Positions 33,994-42,450 of a DNA stretch of 64,000 bases are shown here, one piece after another. Origin of the DNA: JACVRX01 sp963831385 (GTDB lineage: Bacteria > Actinomycetota > Actinomycetes > Jiangellales > Jiangellaceae); the NCBI GenBank assembly GCA_963831385.1, contig CAWHPW010000010.1, positions 1-64,000 on the forward strand, in the 5' to 3' direction. Under the pieces are notes generated by a model, which was given only the letters and a program-made list of their open reading frames with translations, did no database searches and was not told the DNA's origin. Each line of letters opens with the position of its first letter. Position 1 is the first letter of the stretch. The position numbers and the translations under genes are program-made.

Positions 33994-35655
33994 TCAGGTG
34001 GCCAGCCAGGCAGCGGCGTCGGTCGGCAGCTGCCCGTCCACGAGCGGAACGCTGGTGACCAGCACCCGGGAGTGCTCAGGCAGCTCGATCGGAACCGATC
34101 CGAGGTTGACCGCACAGGCGAACTCGGGTTCCCGGCTGAACGCGAGCACGTCGGGGCCGATATCGGGTAGCCAGGTCAGGTCGCCGTCACCGAGTGCAGG
34201 TAGCTCGCGGCGCATCCGGAGGAGCCGGCGGTAGAGCTCGAGCATGGAGTCTGGGTCGTCGCGTTGTACCTGCACCGAGTGGTCGCCCCACGCGGGGGGC
34301 TGGGGCAGCCATGATCCGTTGACACCGAAGCCGAACGACGGCCCGCGGACGGTCCACGGAATCGGCACCCGGCAGCCGTCCCGCCCGCGGCGGGTATGTT
34401 CCGAGCGCTTCCAGATGGGGTCTCGCAGGGCCGATTCGGGGAGGTCCAGCACCTGCGGCAGACCGAGCTCCTCGCCCTGGTACACATACGCACCCCCCGG
34501 CAATGCGAGGGTGAGCATGATCGCCGCGCGGGCGCGACGAGTACCCAGGACCAGGTCGACGTCGGCCGGATCGGCCGACGGGTCCTCGGTGAGGTTGGTG
34601 GCGGTCTGCTTGCGGCCGTACCGCGTGAGGTGGCGCTCGACGTCGTGGTTGGACAGCACCCATGAGTTGGACGCCCCGACCGGTGCTCGCGCCCGGCGGG
34701 AGGAGTCGATGGTCGCTCTCAGATCAGGCCCGGACCACGGCGCCTGCAGATAGTCGAAGTCGAAGGCCAGGTGCAGTCGCTCGGGATGCACATATCGCTT
34801 CAGCCGTTCCGGCGAGTCGACCCAGGCCTCGGCGACGAAGACCCGCGGCGGGTTGTACGTGTCGGCCACGGCCCGCCATTCCTGGTAGATCTCCTGCAGG
34901 TCGTCGCGGTCGTTGAACGGGTGTGCGCCCGCGGCGTGCGTTTCCACCGGGCGCCCGGTTTCCTCGTCGTAGTGCAGGTCGGGCAGGGTGGGGTCCTTGA
35001 CCAGCCCGTGCGCCACGTCGATCCGGAAGCCGTCGATCCCGCGGTCGAACCAGAACCGCAAGACGTCGATGAACTCGTCGCGGACGTCGCGGTTCGACCA
35101 GTTCAGGTCCGGCTGGGTGACGTCGAACAGATGCAGATACCAATCGCCGGGTGAGCCGTCGCGCTCGGTCACGCGAGTCCAACCGGGCCCGCCGAACAAG
35201 CTGCGCCAGTTGTTGGGTGGACGGTCGCCGTTCGGCCCGCGGCCGGGCCGGAACAGGTACCGGTCCCGTTCCGGCGAGCCAGGTCCGGCCGCAAGAGCTG
35301 ATGCGAACCACCGGTGCCGGTGCGACGTGTGGTTCGGGACGACGTCGATGATGACCCGCAGCCCGTGGGCATGCGACTCGCGGATCAGCGTGTCGGCGCT
35401 TGCCAACGTGCCGAACTCTGCCGCGATGTCGCGGTAGTCGGCCACGTCGTACCCACCGTCGTTCATCGGCGACGGATACCACGGAGTGATCCAAATCGCG
35501 TCGACGCCGAGGTCGCGCAGATACGGCAGCCGCGACCGGATACCGGCGATATCGCCCACCCCATCGCCGGTCCCGTCCGCGAAGGAACGGATGTATACCT
35601 GGTAGACGACAGAGTCGCGCCACCATGTCGGGTTGTCGGCCAGGCCCTGGGTCAC
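33994..35655 (-). CDS. GH13-family alpha-glucosidase
   Basis: 553 aa TIM-barrel alpha-amylase family enzyme, no signal peptide, so cytoplasmic. Catalytic residues: nucleophile Asp213 (GFRIDVAHGL), acid/base Glu276 (VFVAEAWVD) and transition-state Asp338 (LSNHDVERH); also DVVPNHTS. The oligo-1,6-glucosidase/alpha-glucosidase subfamily opening is WWRDSVVYQVYIRSFADGTGDGVGDIAGI. It hydrolyses terminal alpha-glucosidic links of maltose/isomaltose or trehalose-like sugars. Stands alone on the minus strand. Confidence 0.94.
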   Translation of the reverse strand: MTQGLADNPTWWRDSVVYQVYIRSFADGTGDGVGDIAGIRSRLPYLRDLGVDAIWITPWYPSPMNDGGYDVADYRDIAAEFGTLASADTLIRESHAHGLRVIIDVVPNHTSHRHRWFASALAAGPGSPERDRYLFRPGRGPNGDRPPNNWRSLFGGPGWTRVTERDGSPGDWYLHLFDVTQPDLNWSNRDVRDEFIDVLRFWFDRGIDGFRIDVAHGLVKDPTLPDLHYDEETGRPVETHAAGAHPFNDRDDLQEIYQEWRAVADTYNPPRVFVAEAWVDSPERLKRYVHPERLHLAFDFDYLQAPWSGPDLRATIDSSRRARAPVGASNSWVLSNHDVERHLTRYGRKQTATNLTEDPSADPADVDLVLGTRRARAAIMLTLALPGGAYVYQGEELGLPQVLDLPESALRDPIWKRSEHTRRGRDGCRVPIPWTVRGPSFGFGVNGSWLPQPPAWGDHSVQVQRDDPDSMLELYRRLLRMRRELPALGDGDLTWLPDIGPDVLAFSREPEFACAVNLGSVPIELPEHSRVLVTSVPLVDGQLPTDAAAWLAT

Positions 35656-35676
35656 CGGGCGAGCCTACGCGTGCGG

Positions 35677-36087
35677 TCAGTCTTCGAACGTGTTGACCAT
35701 CGAGTGCGCGGCGCGGCTCAGGTAGTCCCACAAGACGGCGTGCTGCTCGGTGGGCAACTCAAGTGACTCGACAGCAATGCGCATGTGATGCAGCCACCGT
35801 TCCCGAGCCTCAGGATTGATCTTGAACGGCGCATGTCGCATCCGCAGCCGGGGATGCCCGCGCTGCTCGGAGTACGTCGTGGGCCCGCCCCAGTACTGCT
35901 CGAGAAACATCCGCAACTTCTCTTCAGCCGGGCGGAGGTCTTGGTCCGGATAGAGCGGCCGCAGCACCGGATCGTCGACGACGCCCTGGTAGAACCGGTG
36001 GACCAGGCGCCGGAACGTCTCATGCCCGCCCACGGCGTCGTAGAAGGTCTTGGCTCCGACCTCGGCCTGCTCGCTCACGGCACTCAT
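35677..36087 (-). CDS. glbO: Group II truncated haemoglobin (trHbO)
   Basis: 136 aa from ATG 36087; the frame to 36171 adds no globin sequence. TFYDAVGGHETFRRLVHRFYQGVVDDPVLRPLYP, then RMFLEQYWGGPTTYSEQRGHPRLRMRHAPFKINPEARERWLHHM. The proximal His is in MRHAPF and the Trp(G8) in RWLHHM, as in GlbO. It binds O2/NO and helps respiration or oxidative defence. It is divergent from an OsmC-family gene 67 bases away. Confidence 0.94.
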   Translation of the reverse strand: MSAVSEQAEVGAKTFYDAVGGHETFRRLVHRFYQGVVDDPVLRPLYPDQDLRPAEEKLRMFLEQYWGGPTTYSEQRGHPRLRMRHAPFKINPEARERWLHHMRIAVESLELPTEQHAVLWDYLSRAAHSMVNTFED

Positions 36088-36154
36088 TGTCGCAACCCCG
36101 GTTGGCGCGCGGCAGGATGGGCATACGACCAGCAGTCGACCTTGGAGGAATGGC

Positions 36155-36580
36155 ATGGCCACCACCCGCACCGCGACGACGCAGTGGCAGGGCTCACTGC
36201 TCGAGGGCTCGGGTCAAGTGACGCTCGAGTCGTCGAAGCTGGGCACATACGACGTCACCTGGGCTTCGCGCGCCGAGGCGCCGGACGGCCGCACTTCACC
36301 AGAAGAACTCATCGCGGCAGCGCACTCCTCCTGCTTCTCCATGGCCCTGTCCGGCGGGCTCGCCAAGGCGGGTACGCCGCCCACGTCGCTGCAGACGACC
36401 GCTGACGTCACGTTCCAGCCGGGCGAGGGCATCACCGGGATCCACCTCACCGTTCGCGGCGACGTGCCGGACATCAGCGCCGAGGACTTCCGGGCCGCCG
36501 CAGAGGATGCCAAGGTGAACTGCCCGGTCAGCCAGGCGGTCACCGGCACGACGATCACCCTCGACGCCTCGCTCGTCTGA
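36155..36580 (+). CDS. OsmC-family peroxiredoxin
   Basis: 141 aa from ATG 36155 with GGAGG at 36144-36148. OsmC/Ohr fold: QWQGSLLEGSGQVTLES, SPEELIAAAHSSCFSMALSGGLAKAG, EDAKVNCPVSQAVTG. The two redox Cys (in SSCFSM and NCPVSQ) and the Glu of SPEEL are present, so it can reduce organic hydroperoxides. The sequence is OsmC-like rather than Ohr-like. Ends 5 bases from the convergent mscS-like gene. Confidence 0.93.
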   Translation: MATTRTATTQWQGSLLEGSGQVTLESSKLGTYDVTWASRAEAPDGRTSPEELIAAAHSSCFSMALSGGLAKAGTPPTSLQTTADVTFQPGEGITGIHLTVRGDVPDISAEDFRAAAEDAKVNCPVSQAVTGTTITLDASLV

Positions 36581-36585
36581 GCAGG

Positions 36586-37499
36586 CTAGCCGCTGGAGAT
36601 CGGCACGCCTTCGGCGGCGAACGTGCGCATGATTCGCTCGCGCAACTCTCGAGCAAGCGGCCACTGCTGCAGCGGCTCGGTCTTGACGACGAGGCGCAGC
36701 ACGTACGCGTCTGCCTGGACGTCTTCGACGCCCCAGACCTCAGGCGCCTCGAGCACGTGCTCGCTCCACTCCGGGTCGGCGGCAAGCTCTGTCGCCACCT
36801 GCTCGATGAGTGCTCGCGCGCGCTCGCTGTCCTCGCCGTAGGCGACCGGCACGTCGAGCACGGTCCTGGCCCAGCCGTGGCTGGAGTTTCCCACCCGGAC
36901 GACTTCGCCGTTGCGCACGTACCAGACCGTCCCGTCGATGGCCCGCATCCTGGTAACCCGGAGCCCGACGCCCTCGACGGTTCCGCTCGCATGCCCCATG
37001 TCGATGACGTCGCCGACGCCGTACTGGTCTTCCAGCAGCATGAAGATGCCGCCAAGGAAGTCTTTGACCAGGTTCTGCGCTCCGAAGCCGAGCGCGACGC
37101 CGAGGATTCCGGCCGACGCCAGCAGCGGCCCGATCGGGTAGCCGAGGATCTCCATGGCCATCACGACCACGATCACGCCGATGACCAGCGGTGACGATGC
37201 TCTTGAGCAGCGATCCCAGCGTGGCTGCCCGCAACGCCCGCCGCTCGGAGTACACCCCCGTAGCCGCCGAGCACGACCCGAGCCGCACGTCGTGAACCCA
37301 GCAGCCGGTCCGGGGGGTCCGCGGCCGCTGCACGGGCGACACCTCGGTCGATGAGCCGGTGCAACAGGTAGCGCGCGAGGACAGCAAGGAGGAGTAGACC
37401 GACAAGCTTGAGCGGGTTGTCCAGCAGGACGTCGATCCACCAGTCCTCGCTGAACCGCTCGGGCTGCTGGCCGTCCTGTGTGCCCGTGGTCAGCACCAT
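36586..37499 (-). pseudogene. MscS-family mechanosensitive channel, frameshifted
   Basis: N-terminal part from ATG 37499: DVLLDNPLKLVGLLLLAVLARYLLHRLIDRG (TM). Then two +1 steps, an extra G in the five-G run (37255-37259) and another at 37185-37186, carry the frame into SERRALRAATLGSLLKSIVT and VIGVIVVVMAMEILGYPIGPLLASAGILGVALGFGAQNLVKDFLGGIFMLLEDQYGVGDVIDMG. The latter is the MscS pore helix and beta domain. With both bases removed the protein is about 303 aa, normal for small MscS channels that open under membrane tension. Starts 10 bases after the peptidase gene on the same strand. Confidence 0.85.
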
Positions 37500-37509
37500 C
37501 GTGCGCACG

Positions 37510-39585
37510 TTAGTCCAGGTGTGCGGAGAGAAAACCAAGCTGGTCGGCAGCGAGCTCCACAGTCCGGGAGACCGCGCGTGCGCCGTGCCCTACGTCCCCC
37601 TCCGCCCGCAGCAGGATGGGCCGCGTCGCTGGGTCGGCGGCCGTGGCGGCCTGCACGGCGGCGCACATCTTCCGGGCGTGCATGGTGTCCACCCGCGTGT
37701 CGCCGTCGAAGACGGTGAACAACACCGCCGGATAGACCACCCCGTCGCGGACGTGGTGATACGGCGAGTAGGAGAGCAGCCAGCCCAGCTCGGTGGGAAC
37801 GGTGGCGCTGCCGTACTCGTCGGACCAGGTGGCGCCGAGCCCGAATTGCTCGTAGCGAACCATGTCCAACAGCGGCGCCGAGCAGACCACGGCCCGATAG
37901 AGCTCCGGGTGCTGGGTCAACGCGGCGCCCACGAGCAGCCCGCCGTTTGAGCCGCCGGAGATCCCGAGCTGCTCCGGCGTCGTCCATGCCTGGTCGACGA
38001 GGTATCTCGCGGCGGCGTGGAAATCGTCGAAGACGTTCTGCTTGTGCTCGCGCATCCCGACCCGGTGCCAGGCCTCGCCCTCTTCTCCGCCGCCGCGCAA
38101 GCCGGCCACCGCCCACACGCCGCCGCCCTCGACCCAGGCCAGGATGCTGGCTGAATAGGCAGGCGTGAGTGGGAGCCCGAAACCGCCATAGCCATAAAGA
38201 ACCGTGGGCCGCGGCTGGTCGGGCCCGTCGCCGACGGTGCGAGGGGAAAGGATGATCATCCGGATGTCGGTACCGTCCGCGGCCTTGTAGACGACCTGCC
38301 GCGAGCGCACCTTCGGGACGGTGACCACCCCAGGGCTCTGCGCCCAGGTGTCGACCTCTGCCGTCTTGCCGTCGTAATGCAGGACGACGACGGGCGTCGT
38401 GTGATCGGTGTAGGCAAACCAGGCCTCGTGTCCGCCCTCCGGGCGTTCGGACAGCCCGCCGATGCTGCCGAGACCGGGTAGACCGAGCGTCGTCATGCGG
38501 TGCCCAGTACCGAGGTCGTGGACGGTGAGCTCGGACAGCCCATGTCGACTCCAGCTCGCCAGCAGCACCGGGCGGTCGAGACCGTCGAGGATCGCATAGT
38601 CCTCGAGTACGGCCTCGGGGTCTTCGGGCAGCAGGTCCTGCCATGTCTCCGGGCCAGGTCGGGACGGGTCGGAGACCGCGAGCCGACCACGCGAGGCGTC
38701 CCGGTCTGTCCAGACGTACAGCCTTCCGTCTCGGCCCACGTGCGGGTAGGCCCTGGCGTCGATGCCGACCTGGACCGGCTCGAGCTGGGGTGCTTCTGGG
38801 GTGGACGCCGAAAGATCCGCGAGCCACACGTCGTTGCGCGGTGCCGTTCCCTCCGCGGCGGTGACGACGAGCCAGCGTCCGTCCCGACTGACATGCAACC
38901 CGTAGTAGTTCGTCTTCGAGAGCCCATCGCCGAACAGTTCGATGTCCTGCGCAGGGTCGGTGCCGAGCCGGTGCAGGTAGACCCGCCGGTGGAGCTGCTC
39001 CTCACCCGCAGGTACTGCATCCGCCGGTAGTCGCCGGACGTAGTAGAACGCCTTGCCATCGGGCAGCCAGGCAACAGGGGAGTAGCGCGCCCGGTCGATC
39101 GGTCCGTCGACATCCTGACCGTTCACGACGTCGAGGACGCGAAGCACCGACTCCTCGGTGCCGCCAACGGACAACTGGTAGGCGAGCAGGTCGCCCTGCT
39201 GTGAGGGCTGCCACGCGTCGAGCGTCGTTGCACCGCTGGGGTCGACGACGATCGGGTCGACCAGCACGCGTTCGGTCGCGTCCGAGTCGATAGTCAGCAG
39301 CACCGCGTGCTCCTGATCTGCTGTTCGTCGGGTGAAGAACGCCCGCTCGTACCGCCAAGCCGGCGTGCTGACCGAACCCGCTGCGAGCAGTTCGGCGAGC
39401 CGGTCTCGAAAACGGGCCCGATCTGCCCACGTGGCACGGTGTGTCGCCAACAGATCTGCTTGCGCGCGTGACCACTCGATGGTGGCCGGGTTGGTGGGAT
39501 CCTCCAGGCGCCGGTATGGATCAGGGACCCTCACCCCGTGCAAGACATCGGCATCCTCGCCACGGGGCGCGGGCGGATATGTCAC
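37510..39585 (-). CDS. Prolyl oligopeptidase (S9A)
   Basis: 691 aa from GTG 39585. N-terminal beta-propeller (about 60-400) and C-terminal alpha/beta-hydrolase peptidase domain. Catalytic triad: Ser546 (GISGGSNGG), Asp633 (DGDTRVD), His667 (VGHGARA). The opening YPPAPRGEDADVLHGVRVPDPYRRLEDP is typical. No signal peptide; cleaves short peptides after proline in the cytoplasm. Its start overlaps the stop of the upstream LuxR-type gene (GTGA). Confidence 0.96.
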   Translation of the reverse strand: MTYPPAPRGEDADVLHGVRVPDPYRRLEDPTNPATIEWSRAQADLLATHRATWADRARFRDRLAELLAAGSVSTPAWRYERAFFTRRTADQEHAVLLTIDSDATERVLVDPIVVDPSGATTLDAWQPSQQGDLLAYQLSVGGTEESVLRVLDVVNGQDVDGPIDRARYSPVAWLPDGKAFYYVRRLPADAVPAGEEQLHRRVYLHRLGTDPAQDIELFGDGLSKTNYYGLHVSRDGRWLVVTAAEGTAPRNDVWLADLSASTPEAPQLEPVQVGIDARAYPHVGRDGRLYVWTDRDASRGRLAVSDPSRPGPETWQDLLPEDPEAVLEDYAILDGLDRPVLLASWSRHGLSELTVHDLGTGHRMTTLGLPGLGSIGGLSERPEGGHEAWFAYTDHTTPVVVLHYDGKTAEVDTWAQSPGVVTVPKVRSRQVVYKAADGTDIRMIILSPRTVGDGPDQPRPTVLYGYGGFGLPLTPAYSASILAWVEGGGVWAVAGLRGGGEEGEAWHRVGMREHKQNVFDDFHAAARYLVDQAWTTPEQLGISGGSNGGLLVGAALTQHPELYRAVVCSAPLLDMVRYEQFGLGATWSDEYGSATVPTELGWLLSYSPYHHVRDGVVYPAVLFTVFDGDTRVDTMHARKMCAAVQAATAADPATRPILLRAEGDVGHGARAVSRTVELAADQLGFLSAHLD

Positions 39586-42380
39586 GTCGGCGACTCTAAT
39601 GGCGGAGATGCGACGCCTAGCTCGGCCAGCAGGGCGAGGCCGTCGTTGCGTTCTTCCCCGCCCGCGAGCACGAGGCTTCGCGCCTGCTGGTACGGGCAGG
39701 CAGCAGTGTCAAAGGCTGCCGCTGTTGCCAGGAGACCGTCGCGATTGCCAGCCAAGATGGCCTCGGCCCGGGCGACGATTGCGGTCGCGATCGGGTTGCC
39801 TACCACGGTTGTCCGGGCCCGAGCGAGCCGTTCGCCGACATCGGATTGATTGGTGAGAACGGCGGCCTCTGCCTTGAGCGCGGCGTACCACTGCTGCCAC
39901 AACCCCGTCTTCCACGACCGCAGGTTCTCTGGTTCAGTGGGCAGCAGGTCGAAGGCTCGGGTGGGTTCGGCGCGGTGCAGAAAGACAATGGCCTCGAAGA
40001 CCGCGCCGTAGCCCGAAAGCGGCTCGGGCGGGACGCCCAGGGCGTCGACCATCGCCAGCCAGTCCGCGCGGGCGTCGTCGTCCCCGGCAAGACCGCAGGC
40101 CATGGCGATGGCGGTGGTTGGCCGGCCCAGATAGAAGGTCCGCGGTCGCCCCGCCCGCTCCCATCCTTCGCGGAACCGCTCGCTGGTGTCGCGCACGGCA
40201 TCGACGTTGCCGGAAAAGGCCTCGGTCATGATCAACTGAGAAGTTGCGATGTGACCTTCCTCGACAACCGTGTGGAGGTCGCGAATTCGTTCGGCGAATT
40301 GCCGAGCGTTTCGAAGGTCTCCCGCACCGATGCAGTTCTCCGCTGCCATGTTCAGCGCGTCCAACAGCTCGAATCCGACGGTGGGATCCGGCGCGAGCGG
40401 CGCGAGCACGTCCAGGCGCCGCCGCGCGGTCCGCGCGGCCTCGACGACCGCGCCCAGCCCTTGCTGCACGGCGAGCAGCGCGTCCAATGCGGCGCTCTCG
40501 ATCAGTGGCTGGTCGGCCTGCTGGGCCAGCAGAACCGCGTTCTCCGCGACTGAGATGTGTGCTGGTTCGCTGTCGCCGGCCGACGCCCGGAACGCCACGG
40601 CAAGCATGATCGCTGCCGCTGCCACCGGATCGTCGTCAGCCACGTCCCGAGCGGCCTCGATGAGTTCGTCCGCCTCTGCCGGCGTCGGCAGCGGAGACAT
40701 GATTCCTGGGGCTCGAAAAATCAGGGTTGCGGCCTCCGCGCGGTAGCGAGCCGCAGTGCCGTTCTCGCCGGCCTCGAGCGCCGCCTGGGCCGCGGCGCGG
40801 TGCAGTTCGAAGGCATCATTCCCGGCCAACCGGCACATCGCCGAAGCGGACGCATACCACAGGGCTGCGGTGACCAGAGCCGGGTCAGCTGCAAGTCCGG
40901 CGGCCTGCTCGTACCGCTGTTGAGACTCACGGATCAGCCCACGGACAAAGGTCAACCGGGCGAGCACGTACGCCAACTCGTACGCGCTGTCCTGCTGGCT
41001 CGGCTGCTCGCTGGCCCAGCCGAGCGCGGCGCGCAGGTCGTCAGCCACCTGGTCGAAGCGTGCTCGCCACCGGGCGCGATCGTCCTGCGTCTCACCGTCG
41101 AGGGTTGTCGCGGCCGCGAGGCACCAGTCCAGATGGCGAGTGCGGGTCTCTTGAAGGTCACGGGCGTCGGTAAGCCGATCGTGGCCGTACTGCCGGATCG
41201 TCTCCAGAGCCCGGTACCGGGTGCCGGTCGCCGTCGGCATTGCGGCGAGCAGGCTCTGCTCGGCCAGGTGAGCCAAGCCATCCTGGACCGTGGCCGCGCC
41301 CAGCGGCGGGAATCCTGCGATTTCCGCAGCGTCGTCGGGCGTGAACGGTGCGGCGAAGACCGAGACCCGCCGGAGCACGGTCTGCTCCGCGTCGTCGAGC
41401 AAGCCGTGACTCCAGTCCAGCATCGCCCGGACCGAACGATGCCGGTCATCGGCCCGACGGCCTCCAGCGAGCAGCCGGAGCTGGTCTGACAGTCCTGCGT
41501 ACAGACCGTCCAACCCAAGAACCGGCAGCCGCGCCACCGCCAGCTCGATCGCCAGCGCGACGCCGTCGAGCGCTCGGCATATCTCGACCACTCGGTCGCG
41601 GTCCGTACCGTTCAATTGCCAGCCGGCCGCCTCCGCACGCTCGGTGAACAGGGCGACCGCGTCCGACCGACCATCATCGTCGGGCAGAGACAGCGGCGGA
41701 ACCGGGAACACCCACTCGAAGGGCACCATCAGCCGGGCTCGGCTGGTCGCCAGCACGGTGAGCCTCGGACAGTCGCTGAGCAGCCGCTCGATCAGCGGTG
41801 CCACGCCGTCGAGCACGTGCTCGCAGTTATCCAGCGCGAGAAGGGTCTCACCCGCACCCAGTGTCGTGGCGATCGCCGCCTCGATCGACTGGCCCGAGCG
41901 CTCACCAATACCCAGCGCAGCGGCGACTGCGGGCCCCGCCATTCCGGGGTCGCTCACCGGAACCAGGTCGATGAACCACACTCCGTCGGCGAACCGGTCG
42001 GCCGCCTCGGCTATGACTGCGAGCGCGAGCCGGGTTTTTCCCACGCCGCCCGGTCCTACTGCGGTGACTTGGCGATGGTCCTGCAAGGCCTGAGCCAGCG
42101 TGGCCTTCTCACTGGTCCGGCCGACGAAAGAGGTCAGCGGCGATGGAATCTGCGGCGCCGTAGGCGACCCGTTGCCTTCCTCCATTCGGGTTGCCAGGTC
42201 CGCCAACTCGCGCCGATCGGTTGCTCCGAGCTTGCGCAGCAGTGACGACACGTGGCTCTCGACGGTGCGCACCGAGAGGAACAGCTTGGCCGCGATCTCC
42301 GCATTGCTCAGGTGCTCACCGAGCGCAGCCAGGACCTCCGCCTCTCGGGCTGAGATGCTCGCTCGGACCGGCTGAGCCAT
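39582..42380 (-). CDS. NB-ARC ATPase regulator with N-terminal LuxR HTH (copy 2)
   Basis: 932 aa. Residues 8-62 are a LuxR-type helix-turn-helix (SAREAEVLAALGEHLSNAEIAAKLFLSVRTVESHVSSLLRKLG). An STAND/NB-ARC-type ATPase follows: P-loop GPGGVGKT (109-116), Walker B LLALDNCEHV (Asp184), LTVLATSRARL sensor, LDGVALAIELA (GxP-like). The remaining ~550 residues are alpha-helical TPR-like. LAL regulators usually carry the HTH at the C-terminus, so the domain order here is reversed. It is a close paralogue of the gene 70 bases upstream. It overlaps the peptidase start, so the two may be cotranscribed. Confidence 0.9.
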   Translation of the reverse strand: MAQPVRASISAREAEVLAALGEHLSNAEIAAKLFLSVRTVESHVSSLLRKLGATDRRELADLATRMEEGNGSPTAPQIPSPLTSFVGRTSEKATLAQALQDHRQVTAVGPGGVGKTRLALAVIAEAADRFADGVWFIDLVPVSDPGMAGPAVAAALGIGERSGQSIEAAIATTLGAGETLLALDNCEHVLDGVAPLIERLLSDCPRLTVLATSRARLMVPFEWVFPVPPLSLPDDDGRSDAVALFTERAEAAGWQLNGTDRDRVVEICRALDGVALAIELAVARLPVLGLDGLYAGLSDQLRLLAGGRRADDRHRSVRAMLDWSHGLLDDAEQTVLRRVSVFAAPFTPDDAAEIAGFPPLGAATVQDGLAHLAEQSLLAAMPTATGTRYRALETIRQYGHDRLTDARDLQETRTRHLDWCLAAATTLDGETQDDRARWRARFDQVADDLRAALGWASEQPSQQDSAYELAYVLARLTFVRGLIRESQQRYEQAAGLAADPALVTAALWYASASAMCRLAGNDAFELHRAAAQAALEAGENGTAARYRAEAATLIFRAPGIMSPLPTPAEADELIEAARDVADDDPVAAAAIMLAVAFRASAGDSEPAHISVAENAVLLAQQADQPLIESAALDALLAVQQGLGAVVEAARTARRRLDVLAPLAPDPTVGFELLDALNMAAENCIGAGDLRNARQFAERIRDLHTVVEEGHIATSQLIMTEAFSGNVDAVRDTSERFREGWERAGRPRTFYLGRPTTAIAMACGLAGDDDARADWLAMVDALGVPPEPLSGYGAVFEAIVFLHRAEPTRAFDLLPTEPENLRSWKTGLWQQWYAALKAEAAVLTNQSDVGERLARARTTVVGNPIATAIVARAEAILAGNRDGLLATAAAFDTAACPYQQARSLVLAGGEERNDGLALLAELGVASPPLESPT

Positions 42381-42450
42381 GCGGCCATTCTGCCCGCGAT
42401 GCGGAGCCGGCCCGGCTCAAGGCGTGGGCACCACGTCATGCCGGCGCAGG